Made by a program: the position numbers and the translations under genes | The notes under the pieces: generated by a model | What the model saw: only the letters and a program-made list of their open reading frames with translations | What the model was told of the DNA's origin: nothing | The model's database searches: none | Shown here: in pieces, positions 1 through 6,776 of the stretch | Numbering within the stretch: the stretch's first letter is position 1 | How the letters are laid out: each line of letters opens with the position of its first letter | DNA from: an uncultured Allomuricauda sp. | GTDB lineage: Bacteria; Bacteroidota; Bacteroidia; Flavobacteriales; Flavobacteriaceae | Assembly (NCBI GenBank): GCA_937911965.1 | Contig: CALDPL010000028.1 | Span: forward strand, 1-11,627 | Length of the DNA: 11,627 bases | Reading direction: 5' to 3'

Positions 1-1128
1 GCAGATTGTTTCCCAGGTCGATTTTGGTAAGGCCCTTCCCCGAAGTCCCCAACCAAAGATTGCCCTGGGGATCCGTGGCAATGCTACGGACGACATCCAC
101 GGCAACTCCCTTGGGCAGCTGCTTATTGGTCAGTATGTTGAACTTTATGTGATAGGGATCGAAATAATTGGCCCCGGAGCCATCGGTTCCCAGCCAGAGC
201 ACCCCTGAATCGTCCTGATAGAGGCAGAGGATATCGTTGTAGTCCACGGCAAAGGGATTGTCCGGTTCCTCGGTAAAATTGAGCAGGCTGTGGTCCCGGG
301 GATCATAGCGATAGACGCCATGGCCATAGGTGGCGATCCAAAGACCGTCGTCCCCATCCACCAGAAGATCTTCGACAATGAGGTCTTTGGGGAGTTCGGG
401 ATGTTTGAAGGGAACAAAACCTTTCTCTCCTGGAGGCCTGTGGAACAGCCCCTTTCCAAAACTGCCCAACCAGATGGTCTGGTCCCCTGCAAGTGCCAAA
501 GCGCTGAAGTGGGTCCCTTCCCCGGCATCCACCCGCAGCTGGGAATAGGACCGGTCCCCTTAAGTACGAAGACCTTTTCCGAACCGCTGATCCAAATTGA
601 GTCCCGCACTTCCAAAAAATCGTATACCGAACCGGAGAAATCCCTTGGATTGAAAACCTGTACCGTATCCATGCCCCCTTGATCGATCCGAAAGAGGCCG
701 TTGTCATGGGTGCCTATATAAAAATCCAGATTGTCCGCTTGGAAGACCGTTGAGACATCGACAGGGCAGGGAATCCATTCGAAGTCATCCGTTTCGGGCC
801 GGTACAATTCCAGCTTCCCGAACTTTGTGATGATCCACAATCGGTCTTCCCGATCGACATAGACCTTCCCCAGCCTGCTGAAGGTCGGGCGGGTAACATC
901 CTCAAATTGTTTTTTGTAGTGTACAAAGTCACGGCCGCTGTACCGATTGAGCCCGTCCTGGGTGGCCATCCACAGGTAGCCCGTACTGTCCTGGGCCATA
1001 CTGATGACACTGCTTTGGGACAACCCGTCCTCCACCCCCAGGTTCTGAAAGGGAAACTTTTGGTCGTTCTGTCCAAATCCAATGTGACAAAAGATCCAAA
1101 TCAGGGATATGGCCGGTCCGATCTTCAA
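1..1128 (-). pseudogene. Two-component regulator propeller (Reg_prop) sensor protein, 5' part, frameshifted and cut by the window edge
   Basis: The product opens with a signal peptide (MKIGPAISLIWIFCHIGFGQ), then GLSQSSV...GYLWMATQDGLNRYSG at about residues 35-64, the standard Reg_prop blade. Further blades follow (DRLWIITKFGKLELY, IWISGSEKVFVL). At residue 190 the frame breaks in a CCCC run at 556-559 (GGGG on the coding strand). One extra G would restore VLKGDRSYSQLRVDAGEG and further clear blades (TIWLGSFGKGLF, GLWIATYGHGVYRYDP, GVLWLGTDGSGANYFDP, NLWLGTSGKGLTKID) open to position 1. Without it translation stops at 145. In Bacteroidetes such periplasmic propellers sense glycans or other ligands and end in a histidine kinase, hybrid kinase or other output domain, which lies outside the window. 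The start is a TTG at 1128. A TTG at 1158 is also in frame but gives an acidic, poorer signal peptide. The break may be a real mutation or a homopolymer sequencing error. Confidence 0.85.
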
Positions 1129-1174
1129 TATAGGGTCATTCAGTTCAATAGAAGCCAAGATAGGGCCATTCGGT
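1126..1174 (-). repeat. Two 19-base direct repeats, 30 bases apart, over the propeller gene start
   Basis: On the plus strand 1126-1144 and 1156-1174 match at 16 of 19 bases. Each copy carries a TTG in the same frame on the minus strand (1126-1128 and 1156-1158), so the two candidate start codons of the propeller gene are copies of one another. A third, poorer copy may lie near 1097-1119. This looks like an old local duplication of a translation initiation region. A regulatory role is possible but not shown. Confidence 0.55.
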
Positions 1175-1340
1175 CCTTTACATGGAACCCATTGAATAGA
1201 AAATCCCCAGATCTTGGATATGGGGAAGTTAGCCGCTTATTCCAATTTGCTCAAAATCATTGGACCTGGGCTCCTTTTTTTTCGATGGAAGGTCACAATT
1301 TATCGTCAAGTACCCATGGCCAAGGGATATGGGAACCGGT

Positions 1341-2897
1341 TTACGGATTGAAATCCACCTTTACCAATTGTTTTTTTCCGCCTCTTTTGGCATAGAACAG
1401 CATATTGTGCTCCTTTTCCAATTTCAGGGGCATGGAGACCATCATGGGCAGTCGGGCCTCCCCTTGGTCGATGATTTTTTCGTAGTCCATGACCCCGTTC
1501 TCATCCAGGGAGATCATAAAGACATTGCGGTTCCTGCTATAGCCCTGCCTGAAGATCAGGCGTTCGTTGTTGATCAATTGGGGGTTCTCCGCTGCGGTAC
1601 AGATAAAGAAATAGGTCTTGCCGTCCTTGCAGTAGGAACTGTAGGAGGCATAGGCCCCGTCCCCACGGGTTACCTCCGTCTTGTTGATGTTCCGTGCCCA
1701 TTCCATGCTGCCGTTAGCCCTGAGTTTTACACTTACGATGTCGTTGTGGTGAAAGCGTTCGACCTTGAGCCTTTGACCGGTACCGGTGACCTCCATTCCC
1801 GTGGTCACAAAATACTCCTCCGCATTGAAGAAAATCTCATTGTTCCCATTGCGTTCCACCCCTTTGAACACCAAATTCTTGATTTCCCGGTCCTCTTCCC
1901 TTCCGAATTTGTCCATCATGAACTGCTGGGAAAAGGGATTGTATTTTGCACTTTCCAATTCCAGGCTTCGGGGATCCAACTCAAAATAGGCAATCCCGTT
2001 GTAGCGGTTGTCCTTCCGATCCGCATAAAACCCTACACAGACCAGTCTGTTCTGTAGAAATAAGGGATAAAGGCTCTCGGGATACTTCCCCGGATCGGCA
2101 AAGGTCTGGATCTTGTGCCCATTGGCGGTCAGGCCCACGAGCTCGTATTGAAACCTGCGCTCGTCCACCTGAAAGCGCTTCTTTTTGAAATAGGCCTTCC
2201 CCACGATATAGGCCGTTTGAAGGTCTTGGCTGAAAGCTAGGTTCTCAAAGGCGTAGTTCTTCTCCTCGATCTCCTCTGAAAAGTCGTATTCAAACTGTTT
2301 GTTCAGGGCCGTGTCGAAGACGTGTACCATGTGCTTGTTGTCCCTGCCCTTTTTGTGATGGGTGCTTATGATAAAGCCCGTTTTCTCCTCATTGAAGAGG
2401 ATGACCGTGGAAAAACCGCTGGAAAAGTTTCGGTTGTGAAAATTCCTCCCCACCGGATCCTGTACCTGTTCCGAATCAATGGTGAGCAAGATCCTGGTGT
2501 TGAAATTGAAATCGATGATGGGACTGCTGTGCACCCAATATTCGTATTGACCCTTGAGCTCATTGTAATCCAAAAACAGCAGGTTCAACTGTCCGTTCTT
2601 GAAAAACCCGTTGATGAACTCCTGGTTCCTGAGCTTGTAATTGTATTCCGCGATAAGCTCCAGATCCGAATTGTAATGTTCTATGAGGTATCCCTTGGGC
2701 CGCAGGACCAAGCCCTGGAAATAGGCCCGGACCAGCAGATACCCCCCGGTACCATCGGCCTCGATGTTCATCAGGTTGGAATAGCGGTAACGATCGTGGT
2801 AGGTTTCCCCAAAATCGTAGCTTACGGGCATCTTCTGGGCGGTGCCCACCAGGGTGGACAAGGCCAGGCAAAGCATTGGGAACAGTTTCTTGGTCAT
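1341..2897 (-). CDS. Uncharacterised secreted protein, 518 residues
   Basis: I do not recognise this family. The first 20 residues (MTKKLFPMLCLALSTLVGTA, cut before QKMP) are a clear signal peptide with a basic start and hydrophobic core, so the mature protein should be periplasmic or outside the cell. The rest has no membrane segment. It is rich in alternating aromatic and charged strands, with recurring turns such as NGQLNLLFLDYN, EKTGFIISTHHKKGRDN, DGKTYFFICTAAENP and EHNMLFYAKRGGKK. That pattern suggests an all-beta, possibly propeller-like fold (inference only). The frame is open back to 3044, but that would overlap the end of the enoyl-CoA hydratase gene and lose the signal peptide, so ATG at 2897 is preferred. 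It follows that gene by 25 bases on the same strand and is probably the last gene of the hemJ operon. I see no strong terminator hairpin after its stop at 1341. Confidence 0.85.
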   Translation of the reverse strand: MTKKLFPMLCLALSTLVGTAQKMPVSYDFGETYHDRYRYSNLMNIEADGTGGYLLVRAYFQGLVLRPKGYLIEHYNSDLELIAEYNYKLRNQEFINGFFKNGQLNLLFLDYNELKGQYEYWVHSSPIIDFNFNTRILLTIDSEQVQDPVGRNFHNRNFSSGFSTVILFNEEKTGFIISTHHKKGRDNKHMVHVFDTALNKQFEYDFSEEIEEKNYAFENLAFSQDLQTAYIVGKAYFKKKRFQVDERRFQYELVGLTANGHKIQTFADPGKYPESLYPLFLQNRLVCVGFYADRKDNRYNGIAYFELDPRSLELESAKYNPFSQQFMMDKFGREEDREIKNLVFKGVERNGNNEIFFNAEEYFVTTGMEVTGTGQRLKVERFHHNDIVSVKLRANGSMEWARNINKTEVTRGDGAYASYSSYCKDGKTYFFICTAAENPQLINNERLIFRQGYSRNRNVFMISLDENGVMDYEKIIDQGEARLPMMVSMPLKLEKEHNMLFYAKRGGKKQLVKVDFNP

Positions 2898-2922
2898 GGT
2901 CAGTTTTGGTTGGGCCTTGGGG

Positions 2923-3705
2923 TCAATTGCCCGAAAAATCCGCCTGCCGCTTTTCCAGAAAGGCCGAAGTCCCTTCCTTAAAGTCTTCCGTGCCAAAACA
3001 ATGGCCAAAGGCGTCGATTTCCACGGCATACCCGTCGGCATCATACCTAAAACCCGCGTTTACCGCTTTTATTGCCTCCTTGATCGCCATGGGGGAGTTT
3101 TTCGATATCCTGCCCGCAATTTTAACAGAAAGGGGCAAAAGCTCCTCCTGGGGGACCACATGGTTGACCAGACCGTACTCCAAGGCCTTTTGGGCGTCGA
3201 TCATGGCAGCGGAAAGGATCATCTCCATGGCCCTTCCCTTTCCGACGAGCTGGGGCAGACGTTGGGTCCCCCCATAACCGGGGATCACTCCCAGGGAAAC
3301 TTCGGGCAATCCCATTTTGGCGTTGGTGGAGGCCAACCTGAAATGACAGGCCATGGCGAGTTCCAGACCTCCTCCCAGGGCAAAGCCGTTGATGGCGGCG
3401 ATCACCGGTGTGGAGAGTTGTTCGATAAGATTGAACAGGTTCTTTTGGCCCAATGCTGCCAATTGTCGTCCTTCCTTTACCGAGAATTGGGCAAATTCCG
3501 CGATATCCGCTCCGGCGACAAAGGCTTTTTCCCCATTCCCGGTGAGCACGATGGCCCGGATGTCCCGATCCAGTTCCAACTCCTTGAAGGCCACTTGCAG
3601 TTCCTCTATGGTCCTTCTGTTGAGTGCGTTCAGTTTCTTCGGCCTGTTGATGGTAAGGATGGCCAAGTCCCGCTCTTCTTCGATGTAGATGTTTTCGTAA
3701 TCCAT
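2923..3705 (-). CDS. Enoyl-CoA hydratase/isomerase family protein (crotonase)
   Basis: A 260-residue, full-length crotonase-fold protein with no signal peptide, hence cytoplasmic. The family would add water to a 2,3-trans-enoyl-CoA in fatty-acid or amino-acid breakdown, or act as a short-chain 3-hydroxyacyl-CoA dehydratase. Visible landmarks are the CoA-binding start (INRPKKLNALN, about 19-29), the oxyanion-hole segment AFVAGADIAEF (61-71), NGFALGGGLELAMAC (106-120) and GLPEVSLGVIPGYGGTQRLP (132-151). Both glutamates used in catalysis by true hydratases are present, at E115 and E135, so hydratase activity is likelier than isomerase alone. ATG at 3705 fits the family's usual N-terminus. It lies 37 bases after the histidine kinase stop and 25 before the next gene, so it is probably in the hemJ operon. 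The exact acyl chain cannot be read from sequence. Confidence 0.95.
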   Translation of the reverse strand: MDYENIYIEEERDLAILTINRPKKLNALNRRTIEELQVAFKELELDRDIRAIVLTGNGEKAFVAGADIAEFAQFSVKEGRQLAALGQKNLFNLIEQLSTPVIAAINGFALGGGLELAMACHFRLASTNAKMGLPEVSLGVIPGYGGTQRLPQLVGKGRAMEMILSAAMIDAQKALEYGLVNHVVPQEELLPLSVKIAGRISKNSPMAIKEAIKAVNAGFRYDADGYAVEIDAFGHCFGTEDFKEGTSAFLEKRQADFSGN

Positions 3706-3722
3706 GACATTATTGTTGGGAA

Positions 3723-3738
3723 TGGTCCGATGGGACCA
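3723..3738 (-). repeat. Small hairpin in the histidine kinase / enoyl-CoA hydratase gap
   Basis: TGGTCC at 3723-3728 and GGACCA at 3733-3738 form a perfect 6-base-pair stem with a 4-base loop. It sits entirely in the 37-base gap between the kinase stop and the hydratase ATG. There is no following U-run, so it is not a standard terminator. It might protect an mRNA end or tune expression of the downstream genes, or be chance. Confidence 0.35.
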
Positions 3739-3742
3739 CGGT

Positions 3743-5203
3743 TCAATGCTGTTTTGGATGCTTGGGGAACTTTATGGTAAAGACGGTCCCCTTTCCCAAT
3801 TTAGAGGTAAAGGTAATGGTTCCCCCATAGTTTTCCACGATATTCTTTACCATTCCAAGGCCCAGGCCGGTCCCACTGGACTTGGTGGTGAATTTGGGCT
3901 CAAAGATCCTGTACCGGAGTTCCTCGGGAATGCCCATGCCGTTGTCGGCCACGGTAATGACCACCTCTTCCCCCTGGCTGCCCACGGTGACCAATATTCT
4001 GGGGGATTCCACCTCGGGCACCGCCTGTATGGCATTCTTCACCAGGTTGGTGATGATCCGGATCAAATGGGTGCGGTCCAGCTTGGCGATTATCTCAGGC
4101 TTGTCGGCACTGAAGTGGATGTATTCCTCGGTGAAGATTTCCAAGGCCAACTTTACGATCCCCACCACATTGAGGGTCTCGTTCTGCTGTGCGGGCATGT
4201 CCGCAAAACTGGAAAAGGCCGTGGCTATATTGCTCATGGTGTCGATCTGTTGGATCAGGGTCTTGGAGAATTCACTCACCTTCTCCTGTATGTCGGGATC
4301 CTCCGGATCGAACTTCCGTTGAAAGTTCTGGGCCGTGAGCCTCAAGGGAGTGAGCGGGTTGGTGATCTCATGGGCCACCTGTTTCGCCATCTCCCGCCAG
4401 GCCTGCTCCCGTTCACTACGGGCCAATTTCACCGCACTCTCCTCCAACTCATCGATCATACGGTTATAGGAATCCACCAGTTTTCCAATTTCCTCTCCCG
4501 GATTTTCAATATGGATCTTTTCGTTTTGTTGGACCAGATTGGTCCGGTACATCTTATCGGCAATGGTATGGAGGGACCTGGTGATGTACTTGGATATGAA
4601 ATAGGCCAGGACCACGGCAAAGATGAGCATCAACAGATAGACCCCCCCAAGGCGAAACAAAAATTCCCTGAGTTCCTTGTTGTTGAAGGTGTTGTCCTCA
4701 AAATAGGGCAGGTTCATGATCCCAATGGGCTTGAACTTGGGGTCGAGGATATAGGTGTAGGTGGCCTGATAGTTGCCCCCGGCGGCCCTTTTCTCCTCCA
4801 CATAGCGCTTGTCGGCACTCTCCCATAAGTGGTTCAACACCTCGGCGTCCAGGCAGTTGGATATGGAATCTTCCTCAAAACTGGGGCGGGAGCTTTTGAT
4901 CAGTTCCCCGTCCAGGCCGTAGATGTTGAAGTTGACGTTCTGCACGTCCGCGATCTTATAGATCTCCTCCCTGGAGATATGGCCCAGGTTGTCCTCGGTA
5001 ATTGGGTAGGTGGTCTCCCTCAGGGTATAGGCAATGCTCTGCAACACCTGTTGTTCCTTCCGTTCCAAGCGTTCGTTGTGATAGACCTTGCCCTCCTCCC
5101 GGTATTGATAGATGGTCACCACCACGATCAGGATGGAAGCAATGACCACCAGCATGATCATGGAGAAAAAAATCCGGGACCTCAAGGACAGTTTCCTGAA
5201 CAA
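3743..5203 (-). CDS. NtrY-like membrane sensor histidine kinase
   Basis: A 486-residue inner-membrane kinase that should autophosphorylate on a histidine and pass phosphate to a response regulator. It has a first membrane helix at about 11-31, an extracytoplasmic sensing region at 32-183 of no family I can name, a second helix at about 184-204, a HAMP linker at about 205-257, then a HisKA helix with [21 protein letters not shown]278 is the phospho-acceptor, and the HEITNPLTP form is typical of NtrY/AtoS-type kinases. The ATPase domain is complete: N box [10 protein letters not shown] (386-395), G1 box DNGMGIP (420-426), F box [18 protein letters not shown] (434-451). It lies 82 bases downstream of hemJ and 37 upstream of the crotonase gene. 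No response regulator is adjacent. A TACTTTTA box on the minus strand at 5222-5229 could be a weak internal promoter. The kinase function is secure; its signal and partner are unknown. Confidence 0.93.
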   Translation of the reverse strand: MFRKLSLRSRIFFSMIMLVVIASILIVVVTIYQYREEGKVYHNERLERKEQQVLQSIAYTLRETTYPITEDNLGHISREEIYKIADVQNVNFNIYGLDGELIKSSRPSFEEDSISNCLDAEVLNHLWESADKRYVEEKRAAGGNYQATYTYILDPKFKPIGIMNLPYFEDNTFNNKELREFLFRLGGVYLLMLIFAVVLAYFISKYITRSLHTIADKMYRTNLVQQNEKIHIENPGEEIGKLVDSYNRMIDELEESAVKLARSEREQAWREMAKQVAHEITNPLTPLRLTAQNFQRKFDPEDPDIQEKVSEFSKTLIQQIDTMSNIATAFSSFADMPAQQNETLNVVGIVKLALEIFTEEYIHFSADKPEIIAKLDRTHLIRIITNLVKNAIQAVPEVESPRILVTVGSQGEEVVITVADNGMGIPEELRYRIFEPKFTTKSSGTGLGLGMVKNIVENYGGTITFTSKLGKGTVFTIKFPKHPKQH

Positions 5204-5285
5204 TTTTGAATGTATTTGGGTTAAAAGTAATCAAATATCGAACCAAAAAGCCAGGGAGGGAATTCCCCCTTTCCACAAGTTGGGT

Positions 5286-5831
5286 TCAAGCCTCGGGGTT
5301 CTTCTCCCGTATCCTTCGGTAGAGGCGGATGCCCAACATGAGCAACAGGGCGAGCAGCAAGAGCCCCACCAGGCCGTAGATCCAGTTGACGGCATTCTTG
5401 AGTACCGCCAAAAAAACCACGGCGAACAGAATGATCGTGGCCCCCTCGTTCCAGATCCGCATGAACCTTGAACCGTACCTGATCTCATCCCGCTGTAGCT
5501 GGGCAAAGATCTGCTGGCATTTCAGGTGATAGGCGATGAGCAGGACCACAAAACCCAGTTTGACCTGCATCCAAGCCTGTTGCAACCATTGGGGCATCAA
5601 AATCAACAACCAAATGGCAAAGAGCACGCAGAGGATGGCCGAGGGCCAGGTGATGATGTACCAAAGGCGTTTGGCCATGAGCTTGAGCTGCCTGACGAGG
5701 ACCTCCCGCTCTGGGGAAGGCCCCTGGGCGGCCTCAATGTGGTAAATGAACAGCCTGGGGATATAGAACAGCCCGGCAAACCAGGTCACCACAAAGATCA
5801 GGTGCAGGGATTTGATGTATGGATACAGCAC
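5286..5831 (-). CDS. hemJ: HemJ-type protoporphyrinogen IX oxidase (often annotated CopD family)
   Basis: A 181-residue protein with about five membrane helices (roughly 8-28, 61-80, 88-105, 131-147 and 150-170), the usual size for HemJ. The N-terminus KSLHLIFVVTWFAGLFYIPRLF (7-28) is the hallmark, including H10, the conserved histidine of the first helix linked to heme binding. The segment QVKLGFVVLLIAYHLKC (89-105) holds the conserved lysine K91 and a helix histidine, and RFMRIWNEGATIILFAVVFL matches the conserved RxxNE...P/T region. HemJ oxidises protoporphyrinogen IX to protoporphyrin IX late in heme synthesis. It replaces HemG or HemY in many bacteria. Translation probably begins at GTG (5831), because no in-frame ATG gives the short family N-terminus. 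It is the first gene of the leftward operon, and a candidate promoter lies at 5896-5903. Confidence 0.9.
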   Translation of the reverse strand: MLYPYIKSLHLIFVVTWFAGLFYIPRLFIYHIEAAQGPSPEREVLVRQLKLMAKRLWYIITWPSAILCVLFAIWLLILMPQWLQQAWMQVKLGFVVLLIAYHLKCQQIFAQLQRDEIRYGSRFMRIWNEGATIILFAVVFLAVLKNAVNWIYGLVGLLLLALLLMLGIRLYRRIREKNPEA

Positions 5832-5847
5832 AGGTGAAATTAAAGGT

Positions 5848-5877
5848 CCATGGGCCTGCGACGGGCCCCCATGGGCC
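5848..5877. repeat. GC-rich inverted and direct repeat in the hemJ leader
   Basis: CCATGGGCC at 5848-5856 pairs with GGCCCCCATGG at 5864-5874, with a two-base bulge, and the same nine bases recur directly at 5869-5877. The element falls between the candidate hemJ promoter and the hemJ start, so it would be transcribed as a stable hairpin in the hemJ leader. No U-tract follows on either strand. It could be a regulatory stem or protein-binding site, or simply GC-rich drift. Confidence 0.4.
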
Positions 5878-5895
5878 CCCTTGCCCCTCAGGTCC

Positions 5896-5903
5896 CAAAA
5901 GTA
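5896..5903 (-). promoter_or_regulatory. Candidate Bacteroidetes -7 box upstream of hemJ
   Basis: The minus strand reads TACTTTTG at 5903-5896, a perfect match to the Bacteroidetes housekeeping -7 consensus TAnnTTTG. Transcription would begin near 5890, giving a leader of about 60 bases to the hemJ GTG. No clean TTTG -33 box lies at the ideal spacing, which lowers confidence. The same intergenic region (5832-5968) must also carry the promoter of the divergent DUF1080 operon. A partial TACTTTAA at 5940-5947 on the plus strand is the best candidate there, but it is weak. Confidence 0.35.
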
Positions 5904-5968
5904 GTGAAAACAACAGAGAAAATGTTCTCCAATATTTTGTACTTTAATCCCCTTTAAAACCCTTTGCC

Positions 5969-6760
5969 ATGCAGAATCTTTTCAGGATTGCCATTTGCCT
6001 TCTCCTTTTGTCCGGGTGCAAGGACCGGGACAAAAGCCCGGCAGAATCCCGGGAACCCGAGATTCCCAAGCCCCAGGAACAGGAGTGGATCTCCCTGTTC
6101 GACGGCAGCAGCCTGGAGGGCTGGCGCGGCTATAATATGGATTCCCTGCCCCCGGGCTGGACCATTCGGGACAGTACCCTGACCTTTGATACCGAACTGG
6201 GCCTGGAACAGGACTATACCGGGGGGAAGGACATCCTCTACGGAACGGAAATGTTCGAGAACTTTGAACTCTATTTGGAATGGAAGCTTCCCGAAGGGGG
6301 GAACAGCGGCATCTTCTATCACGTGAGGGAGGGCTATGAGGGACCGCCGGTGGTGGCCCCCGAATACCAGCTCATCGACGATGTGAACTACGCCAGGATC
6401 CACGACCTGACCGCCTACAATACCTCCCTGGGCTATACCGAGAAGCCGGAGGAACTCAAACCCCTGCAACAGACCGGGGCCGACTACGCCATGCATCCCC
6501 CCGGGCCCGACAAGGTCCTCAATCCGATCGGGGAGTGGAACAGCTCCAAGATCGTCTTCACCCCGGAACGGGTGGAGCATTGGCTGAACGGGAAATTGCT
6601 GCTGTCCTTTGTGCCCTGGGACGAGTCCTGGGAAGAAAAGAAGAGCTCGGACAAATGGAAGACCAGCCCCGACTATGGGAAGTACCGCTCCGGCTATATT
6701 GCGCTTCAGGACCATTCCAGCCCAATCTGGTTTAGAAACATCAAGATCAAAAAACTTTAA
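5969..6760 (+). CDS. DUF1080 (3-keto-disaccharide hydrolase-like) lipoprotein
   Basis: The 263-residue product starts with a lipoprotein signal, hydrophobic LLLLSGC with the lipidated cysteine at C17. The following KDRD resembles the charged export signal that sends some Bacteroidetes lipoproteins to the cell surface (inference). From about residue 40 it matches DUF1080/PF06439, a concanavalin-like jelly-roll: WISLFDGSSLEGWRGYN (40-56), GWTIRDSTLTF, ENFELYLEWKLPEGGNSGIFYHV (97-119), APEYQLIDD (130-138) and a strand-rich end with WFRNIKIKKL. Members of this family cleave 3-keto-glycosides made by a Gfo/Idh/MocA oxidoreductase, and exactly such a gene follows 16 bases later. This is the first gene of a four-gene plus-strand operon. 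Domain assignment is strong. The precise sugar is unknown, and binding-only or epimerase-like roles for DUF1080 cannot be excluded. Confidence 0.9.
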   Translation: MQNLFRIAICLLLLSGCKDRDKSPAESREPEIPKPQEQEWISLFDGSSLEGWRGYNMDSLPPGWTIRDSTLTFDTELGLEQDYTGGKDILYGTEMFENFELYLEWKLPEGGNSGIFYHVREGYEGPPVVAPEYQLIDDVNYARIHDLTAYNTSLGYTEKPEELKPLQQTGADYAMHPPGPDKVLNPIGEWNSSKIVFTPERVEHWLNGKLLLSFVPWDESWEEKKSSDKWKTSPDYGKYRSGYIALQDHSSPIWFRNIKIKKL

Positions 6761-6776
6761 CCACCAAATCAAGCAT

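Noticed and set aside
1159..1340. Terminator or promoter between the unknown secreted protein and the propeller gene
   Set aside because: No convincing hairpin with U-tract and no good TTTG/TAnnTTTG pair on the minus strand. A promoter must exist if the propeller gene is expressed separately, but I cannot place it.
2898..3044. N-terminal extension of the unknown secreted protein back to 3044
   Set aside because: It would overlap the conserved end of the enoyl-CoA hydratase gene and bury the signal peptide.
3704..4828. Open frame of 374 codons on the plus strand opposite the histidine kinase
   Set aside because: It lies antisense to a kinase with every catalytic box intact and shows no domain of its own.
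5258..5267. Perfect palindrome GGGAATTCCC in the hemJ / kinase gap
   Set aside because: Ten bases with no loop and no U-run. It is too short to call an operator or terminator without comparative data.
6609..6776. Upstream start for the Gfo/Idh/MocA gene
   Set aside because: It lies inside the DUF1080 coding region and removes the export signal from the N-terminus.
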